A DNA stretch of 64,000 nt from positions 158,451 to 222,450 of the forward strand of contig VXBP01001799.1 in assembly GCA_013400115.1 (NCBI GenBank). The letters are read 5' to 3'. Below, piece after piece: positions 63,791 through 64,000 of the stretch. Origin of the DNA: Rhinopomastus cyanomelas (Eukaryota; Chordata; Aves; Bucerotiformes; Rhinopomastidae). The notes beneath the pieces are model-generated. The model was not told the origin of the DNA. It saw nothing but the letters and a program-made list of their open reading frames with translations, and ran no database searches. The number at the start of each line of letters is the position of its first letter. The stretch's first letter is position 1. The position numbers and the translations under genes are program-made.

Positions 63791-64000
63791 CCATAGGATC
63801 ATAGAATTGTTTTGATTACAAAAGACATTCAAGATCATGAAGTCCGACCATTAAGGCAGCAGTGCCAGGTCAGCACTAAACCATGTTTCTCGGCACCACA
63901 TCTACATGTCTTTTAAATACCTCCGGTGGTGACTCTGCCACTTCCCTGCGCAGCCTGTTCCAGTGCTTTACAACCCTTTCACTGAAGAAATTTTTCCTAC
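63791..64000 (-). mobile_element. CR1 LINE 3' end, cut by window edge
   Basis: Minus-strand CR1. The tail 'cataggatcatagaattg' is followed by 'aagatcatgaagtccgacca', 'aaatacctccggtggtgact' and 'gcgcagcctgttccagtgct'. It belongs to an older subfamily like 60777-61400 and continues past the right edge. Confidence 0.93.

Noticed and set aside
1..64000. tRNA, rRNA, snRNA genes and CRISPR arrays
   Set aside because: No B-box, snRNA signature or regularly spaced repeat-spacer pattern was recognised on either strand by eye. A covariance-model scan would be decisive.

Overview
The window looks like a bird nuclear genome: AT-rich, intron-rich and intergenic DNA, with no dense ORF array, studded with at least sixteen recognisable copies of CR1, the dominant avian LINE. 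Most CR1 copies end in a short tandem 8-mer tail (ATTCTATG-type or ATACTGTG-type). The only host gene I can support is the 5' part of VRK1 (vaccinia-related kinase 1, a nuclear Ser/Thr kinase) on the minus strand. The species cannot be fixed from sequence alone. One unresolved base (n) shows this is assembled draft sequence.

Layout. (1) 1-11.3 kb: VRK1, minus strand. A GC-rich promoter island lies at about 10.76-11.30 kb, with an ACTACA-type THAP11/ZNF143 motif, a CCAAT box and an E2F-like site. The first coding exon is 6845-7001 (start codon and glycine-rich ATP loop), and the second is 3568-3623 (up to the catalytic lysine). The rest of the kinase lies off the left edge. Intron 2 holds two CR1 fragments in opposite orientation, and the larger one still carries a long reverse-transcriptase ORF. 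(2) 11.3-12.0 kb: an older CR1 abuts the promoter. (3) 12-64 kb: the intergenic region upstream of VRK1. It holds scattered CR1 copies on both strands, a few likely MIR (CORE-SINE) relics, microsatellites and low-complexity tracts. I found no convincing protein-coding gene there. Most ORFs of 60-130 codons in this part are chance or lie inside CR1.

No bacterial-type system, CRISPR array, tRNA, rRNA or provirus was recognised, and I found no clear candidate for a novel biological system. The points most worth a second look are the VRK1 promoter architecture with a CR1 next to it, the inverted CR1 pair in VRK1 intron 2 (possible dsRNA), a perfect 19-bp hairpin at a CR1 5' junction, a single n that probably hides missing CR1 sequence, a tail-only CR1 copy of about 40 bp, and a coding-like two-frame relic in VRK1 intron 3. 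Repeat boundaries are by eye and approximate to about 10-20 bases.
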